The position numbers and the translations under genes are program-made. A stretch of 64,000 bases of DNA from an uncultured Saprospiraceae bacterium (GTDB taxonomy: Bacteria; Bacteroidota; Bacteroidia; Chitinophagales; Saprospiraceae): NCBI GenBank assembly GCA_937921825.1, contig CAKZVK010000034.1, forward strand, positions 1 to 64,000, in the 5' to 3' direction. Under the pieces are notes generated by a model that saw nothing but the letters and a program-made list of their open reading frames with translations, was not told the origin of the DNA and searched no databases. Below are positions 60,117 to 64,000 of the stretch, one piece after another; position 1 is the first letter of the stretch; each line of letters opens with the position of its first letter.

Positions 60117-61417
60117 ATTTCTATATTTCGTACAGCAGTTTTAAATGCTGTTCCTCTATGTTCATAATTATCAAACAAATCAAAGCTTGCACAAGCTGGG
60201 GATAATAAAACAACATCTCCTACTTCTGCTTTCTTCATCGCAAGTCTTACACAAGTCTCAGTATCTTCAGTAGTTTCGATATCTGATACATCATCTCCGA
60301 AACTGCTTCTCAACTTAGAGTCATCCGTGGTCAAACAAATAATTGCTTTCACCTTTTCTTTTACCAGTGAAGCCAGTAAGGAATAATCATTTCCTTTATC
60401 CGTTCCTCCTGCTATCCAGATGACTGGTTTTATCATCGCTGAGAGAGCCACAAAAACTGAATCAATGTTTGTTGCTTTACTATCATTGATAAATTCTACG
60501 CCACTGATCTCTGCAAAAGATTCTAACCTATGCTCAATAGCTCTAAAACTTTTCAGACCCTCTTCTATCAGATTTTCGGATAGACCAAAAAGCCGACAGG
60601 CCTTGTAAGCTACATGTGCATTAAACAAGTTATGCTTGCCTTGCAATTTTATTTTTTCAAATATCGACGCTGACCCCTTTAGACCAGCTTGTTTTATTTC
60701 TTTATCTCCTATCGTATGTTTATGACATCCTACTGGAAACGCTGCTTGCATAAGTTGTAACCACTCATCATCTCCATTCAATATTAGATGACCTTGTGGC
60801 GCTACACTTTGAGCTAAACGCCACTTAGCAGAAGCATATTTATACATTGTGTGATCATAGCGGTCCAGGTGGTCTGGCGTGATGTTAAGTAGAATAGCAA
60901 TATCGGCAGAGAAGGATTCTATATTATCCAATTGAAAACTAGACAGCTCTAAAACTACCCAGTCAAAATTTCTCTTACTACTCAACAATCTCGCAAATGA
61001 ATGACCAATGTTCCCTCCTAGTCCTACTTCCAAATTAGACGCCTTGAGAATATGATAAATCCAACTGGTGGTCGTAGTCTTACCATTACTTCCAGTTATA
61101 GCGATTATCTTACCCTCGTAGTATCTGTAGGCCAGTTCTATCTCTGAGATTATTTTCTTATGCCTTAGTCGAAGCTTAGTTAATATCTCAGAGCTATCAG
61201 GAATACCTGGACTCTTTACGATCAAATCTGCTGAAACAACTCTTTCAAGTGTATGTCCCTTTTCTTCAAAAGAGATCTTATGTTTTTCTAGTTCGTCTTT
61301 GTATGACTGTGATATTACTCCATAGTCAGAGACAAAAACTTCTATATTTTTTTCCTTCGCAAGTAGTGCTGCACCTATCCCACTTTCTCCGCCGCCTAAA
61401 ATGGCTATCGACTTCAT
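60113..61417 (-). CDS. murD: UDP-N-acetylmuramoyl-L-alanine--D-glutamate ligase
   Basis: 434 aa from the ATG at 61417 ([20 protein letters not shown]). A longer frame to 61474 only runs into mraY. Adds D-Glu to UDP-MurNAc-L-Ala. Visible: Rossmann motif GGGESGIGAALLAKE (about 8-22), the ATP P-loop ITGSNGKTTTTSWIYH (about 104-119), LELSSFQLDNIESF (about 152-165), ITPDHLDRYDHTMYKYASAK (about 174-193), GKHNLFNAHVAYKAC and DSKATNIDSVFVALSA (about 312-327). The ATG overlaps the mraY stop by one base (TAATG), so the two are coupled. Confidence 0.97.
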   Translation of the reverse strand: MKSIAILGGGESGIGAALLAKEKNIEVFVSDYGVISQSYKDELEKHKISFEEKGHTLERVVSADLIVKSPGIPDSSEILTKLRLRHKKIISEIELAYRYYEGKIIAITGSNGKTTTTSWIYHILKASNLEVGLGGNIGHSFARLLSSKRNFDWVVLELSSFQLDNIESFSADIAILLNITPDHLDRYDHTMYKYASAKWRLAQSVAPQGHLILNGDDEWLQLMQAAFPVGCHKHTIGDKEIKQAGLKGSASIFEKIKLQGKHNLFNAHVAYKACRLFGLSENLIEEGLKSFRAIEHRLESFAEISGVEFINDSKATNIDSVFVALSAMIKPVIWIAGGTDKGNDYSLLASLVKEKVKAIICLTTDDSKLRSSFGDDVSDIETTEDTETCVRLAMKKAEVGDVVLLSPACASFDLFDNYEHRGTAFKTAVRNIEI

Positions 61418-62670
61418 TACCTTAGCTTTAAGGTTATGATAGTCAGTACGGCTAGCAAGATTGCAACTATCCAAAATCTCACGACAATCTTCATTTCGTG
61501 AAGTCCTTTTTTCTGATAGTGATGATGGAGAGGGGACATTAAAAATATCCGTCTGCCTTCACCATATTTTTTCTTTGTATACTTAAAGTAACTTACTTGC
61601 ATGACAACAGATAGATTCTCCATCAGCATGATGCCACATAGGATCGGAATCAACATTTCCTTTCTGAGCAGTACTGCCATCACTGCGATGATACCTCCTA
61701 TGGCTAGACTCCCAGTATCTCCCATAAAGACACTTGCTGGATAAGAATTAAACCACAAGAATCCAATAGTGGCTCCTAAGAAACTAGCTGAGTAAATAAC
61801 TAACTCTTGAGAATTCGGTATGAAAAGTATATTGAGATAATCTGCTACTATGGCATTACTAGAGACATATGCGAGTATACCTAACGTTGCTCCTATGATG
61901 GCCGCTATTCCTGACAACAATCCATCTAAGCCATCTGTGAGATTAGCACCATTAGAAACCGCGGTGATAATAAAGATAACTATCGGTATGAATACCAACC
62001 AAACAAGATTAAGGTTATTCGCAATGAAGAAACTATAATCAAATTCATTGTCCTTTAGAAAAGGAACATTTGTGATTGGTGCTTTTGCATGAACTACCTT
62101 TTGAGTTATCGGCGCCTGATTCACTTGCGGGATGACCTTATCGAAGGTCTTTGTTATTTCCCAGCCGTTTTCTATTGCGACCTCTGCCGGAATCCTTACT
62201 ACTATATCTTGATGGAATAGCATTACCAAAGCAACAACGAGACCCATTGCTATCTGGCCAAGAATCTTATACTTACCTCTAAGGCCATCTTTGTTCTTCC
62301 TCAACAACTTAAGACGATCATCAATATAGCCTATACCTGCAAACCAAACGGTTACTACCAACATCAAAATGATATAAATATTATCGAGCTTAGCGAGAAG
62401 TAGAGTTGGGATAAGGATAGCAATGATAATCATGATACCACCCATCGTAGGAGTACCTTCTTTTTCTAGCTGACCACTGAGACCTAAATCTCTAACGGTC
62501 TCACCTACTTGCAATCTTTTCAAAGAACGTATGATACGACTACCAAAAAGCAAGGTCATTCCTAGTGAAAGAAGAATCGCCATAGCGGCCCTGAAGGAGA
62601 TGAACTGAAATAGTCCTGCTCCAGGAAACGCATAGTGACTTTCTAAATATTCAAATAAATGATATAACAA
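61417..62670 (-). CDS. mraY: Phospho-MurNAc-pentapeptide transferase
   Basis: 417 aa. Transfers phospho-MurNAc-pentapeptide to undecaprenyl phosphate to make lipid I. About ten membrane helices. Landmarks: [15 protein letters not shown] (about 69-83), [26 protein letters not shown] (about 109-134), the active-site-side [16 protein letters not shown] (about 238-253), [12 protein letters not shown] (about 316-327) and [11 protein letters not shown] (about 380-390). There is an extra segment of about 50 residues ([20 protein letters not shown] and following) typical of Bacteroidota MraY, which are longer than the roughly 360-aa E. coli enzyme. The start is TTG at 62670, with [10 protein letters not shown] matching the usual N-terminus and no ATG in frame. 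Confidence 0.96.
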   Translation of the reverse strand: MLYHLFEYLESHYAFPGAGLFQFISFRAAMAILLSLGMTLLFGSRIIRSLKRLQVGETVRDLGLSGQLEKEGTPTMGGIMIIIAILIPTLLLAKLDNIYIILMLVVTVWFAGIGYIDDRLKLLRKNKDGLRGKYKILGQIAMGLVVALVMLFHQDIVVRIPAEVAIENGWEITKTFDKVIPQVNQAPITQKVVHAKAPITNVPFLKDNEFDYSFFIANNLNLVWLVFIPIVIFIITAVSNGANLTDGLDGLLSGIAAIIGATLGILAYVSSNAIVADYLNILFIPNSQELVIYSASFLGATIGFLWFNSYPASVFMGDTGSLAIGGIIAVMAVLLRKEMLIPILCGIMLMENLSVVMQVSYFKYTKKKYGEGRRIFLMSPLHHHYQKKGLHEMKIVVRFWIVAILLAVLTIITLKLR

Positions 62671-62814
62671 TTGCTTTATGATTGAACCATTAATAAGCGT
62701 ACACCTATTTATAGTTTTCGTTCGTCTTTAAGTCTTTTTTGTAAAATCGTCGTCTGAGGGATGTGTGAGTCTTTGGGTTTATCATCTCTATGGCCTTTTT
62801 AAAGAAACAGTGTA

Positions 62815-62853
62815 CAGTAGGAACTTAAATCTTTATTTAAGCTTACCCTACTG
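62815..62853 (-). other. Nested hairpin between murE and mraY
   Basis: Outer stem CAGTAGG (62815-62821) with CCTACTG (62847-62853), inner stem CTTAAAT (62824-62830) with ATTTAAG (62835-62841). It lies in the 237-base gap after the murE stop, about 55 bases on. No T-run follows on the minus strand, so it is not a simple terminator; it could be a leader of mraY or an RNA-processing site within the cluster. Confidence 0.45.
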
Positions 62854-62907
62854 CAACTGTTAAAACCAACCTGAGAATGATAATAGAACCTATTCTTACA
62901 GACTGTC

Positions 62908-64000
62908 TCAATTCATATAATCGAGAACAATCTTTTTATCATCAAAAGGGATTTTCTCCCCTTTTATTTCTTGGTATTTTTCGTGGCCTTTGCCAGCTAT
63001 TAGTATCAAATCTCCTACTCCTGCTAGCATACAAGCAGTCTTAATGGCTTCTTCCCTATTGGTGACTTTGAGTACCCCTTTAGAAAGATCTGAATCAAGT
63101 CCAGCATACATTTCGTCTATGATAGTATTAGGATCTTCACTTCTAGGATTATCAGAAGTCAGGATCAATATATCACTTTGCATTGCCGCCACTTTGGCCA
63201 TTTTCGGTCTTTTCTCTCTATCTCTATCTCCCCCACAACCGACTACAGTAATCAATTTGACATTATCTTTTTTAGTTTCTACTAGAGTCTTTATTACTTT
63301 ATCCAGGGCATCAGGAGTATGTGCATAATCTACGAAGGCCGTATATTCTACTTTATCCTTCTGGACCATGTCCAATCTTCCTTCGGCTGTAGTCAAAAGG
63401 CTCAGCTGAGTCAGAACTTCTTGCTCATCTAATCCTAATGCTACCCCTGTACCATATACCGAAAGTGCATTGTAAGCATTAAAGGCGCCTACCATTTTTA
63501 GATAAACTTCTTTCTGCTCGATACTCATGAACAAACCAGATAGATCATTAGAAATAATTTTTCCTTTGAACTTACATGGTTTTCTCAAGGCGTAGGAATA
63601 AACATCTGCTTTTGAATTTTGCACCATAACTAATCCGTTAGGGTCATCAATATTCACGACAGCAGACTTTCCTTTTCCAAGCCTATCAAAGAGCATCTTC
63701 TTTGCATCGATATATTCTCTAAAAGTCTTATGATAGTCCAAATGATCATGCGTAATATTCGTAAATACAGCAAGGTCATAATCAACATCAGCCACTCTTC
63801 CTTGATGAAGTGCATGAGAACTCACTTCCATAAAGACATGTGTGGTTCCTGCATCGAACATCTCCCTGAACAGTCGTTGTAGACTGATCGCATCAGGAGT
63901 TGTGAGCTTTGCAGGAATTACAGTATCACCGAATTTAACTTCAATTGTAGAGACCAATCCGCAATTAAAGCCTAGTCGAAAGAACAGATCAAATAGTAAG
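62908..64000 (-). CDS. murE: UDP-MurNAc-tripeptide synthetase (meso-DAP type), N-terminal part beyond the window
   Basis: Partial: 363 codons are visible and the frame is open to the window edge (ending LLFDLFFRLGFNCGLVSTIE on the N-terminal side), so the TTG at 63957 is not the start. The P-loop and about 120 N-terminal residues are off the window. Visible are FMEVSSHALHQGRV, ITHDHLDYHKTFREYIDAK, DYAHTPDALDKVI, GCGGDRDREKRPKMAKVAA, TSDNPRSEDPNTIIDEM and LIAGKGHEKYQEI. The DNPR motif is the meso-diaminopimelate-recognition signature, so it adds meso-DAP rather than lysine. First gene of the dcw cluster within this window; mraY follows after 237 bases. Confidence 0.96.
   Translation of the reverse strand, partial: LLFDLFFRLGFNCGLVSTIEVKFGDTVIPAKLTTPDAISLQRLFREMFDAGTTHVFMEVSSHALHQGRVADVDYDLAVFTNITHDHLDYHKTFREYIDAKKMLFDRLGKGKSAVVNIDDPNGLVMVQNSKADVYSYALRKPCKFKGKIISNDLSGLFMSIEQKEVYLKMVGAFNAYNALSVYGTGVALGLDEQEVLTQLSLLTTAEGRLDMVQKDKVEYTAFVDYAHTPDALDKVIKTLVETKKDNVKLITVVGCGGDRDREKRPKMAKVAAMQSDILILTSDNPRSEDPNTIIDEMYAGLDSDLSKGVLKVTNREEAIKTACMLAGVGDLILIAGKGHEKYQEIKGEKIPFDDKKIVLDYMN

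Overview
The window looks like a chromosome segment of a gliding-type Bacteroidota bacterium, most likely from the Saprospiria or a related lineage (inferred, not searched). The evidence is five secreted proteins that end in the gliding-motility-associated (type B, type IX secretion) C-terminal domain, TAnnTTTG-type -7 boxes, no clear Shine-Dalgarno sequences, a PnuC-family/TonB-receptor thiamine locus, and a dcw cluster in the usual Bacteroidota order.

Layout. Positions 1-2.9 kb carry the 5' part of a multi-PAS sensor, a small unknown gene and cmk. From 2.9 to 28.5 kb four very long genes lie head to tail on the minus strand (about 2747, 1944, 1020 and 2577 aa). Each has a signal peptide, tandem beta-sandwich modules (HYR-like, FN3-like, PKD/SprB-like, PPC-like, P-domain) and a type B sorting domain. 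Two of them end at strong intrinsic terminators with nearly the same loop. After a small outer-membrane barrel gene comes a thiamine uptake locus (29.6-33.3 kb): a TonB-dependent receptor behind a TPP riboswitch, with a NadR-like kinase and a PnuC-family permease upstream. Era and Der follow. From 36.3 to 47.1 kb is a surface-polysaccharide locus: rfbC, neuA, neuB, an ArsC-like protein, two nucleotide-sugar dehydrogenases, wecB, two glycosyltransferases, a methyltransferase, and a fifth, smaller type B secreted protein. A tRNA-Arg(TCG), a LytS/LytTR-type two-component pair and a secreted thioredoxin-fold protein come next. The window ends with the dcw cluster on the minus strand (murE partial, mraY, murD, ftsW, murG, murC, ftsQ, ftsA, ftsZ).

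How the genes work together. The dcw genes make the meso-DAP peptidoglycan precursor and the division ring. The polysaccharide genes supply dTDP-rhamnose-type, ManNAcA-type and nonulosonic-acid-type sugars for the cell surface. The giant proteins are probably surface or released adhesins.

The most interesting non-coding signals are: (1) two tandem copies of a roughly 285-bp structured non-coding unit downstream of ftsZ, with compensatory changes in the hairpin; (2) the TPP riboswitch on the TonB receptor; (3) a 21-bp-period direct repeat next to the LytTR regulator; and (4) neuA, which appears to start at ATT. All homology statements are by eye; no database search was run.
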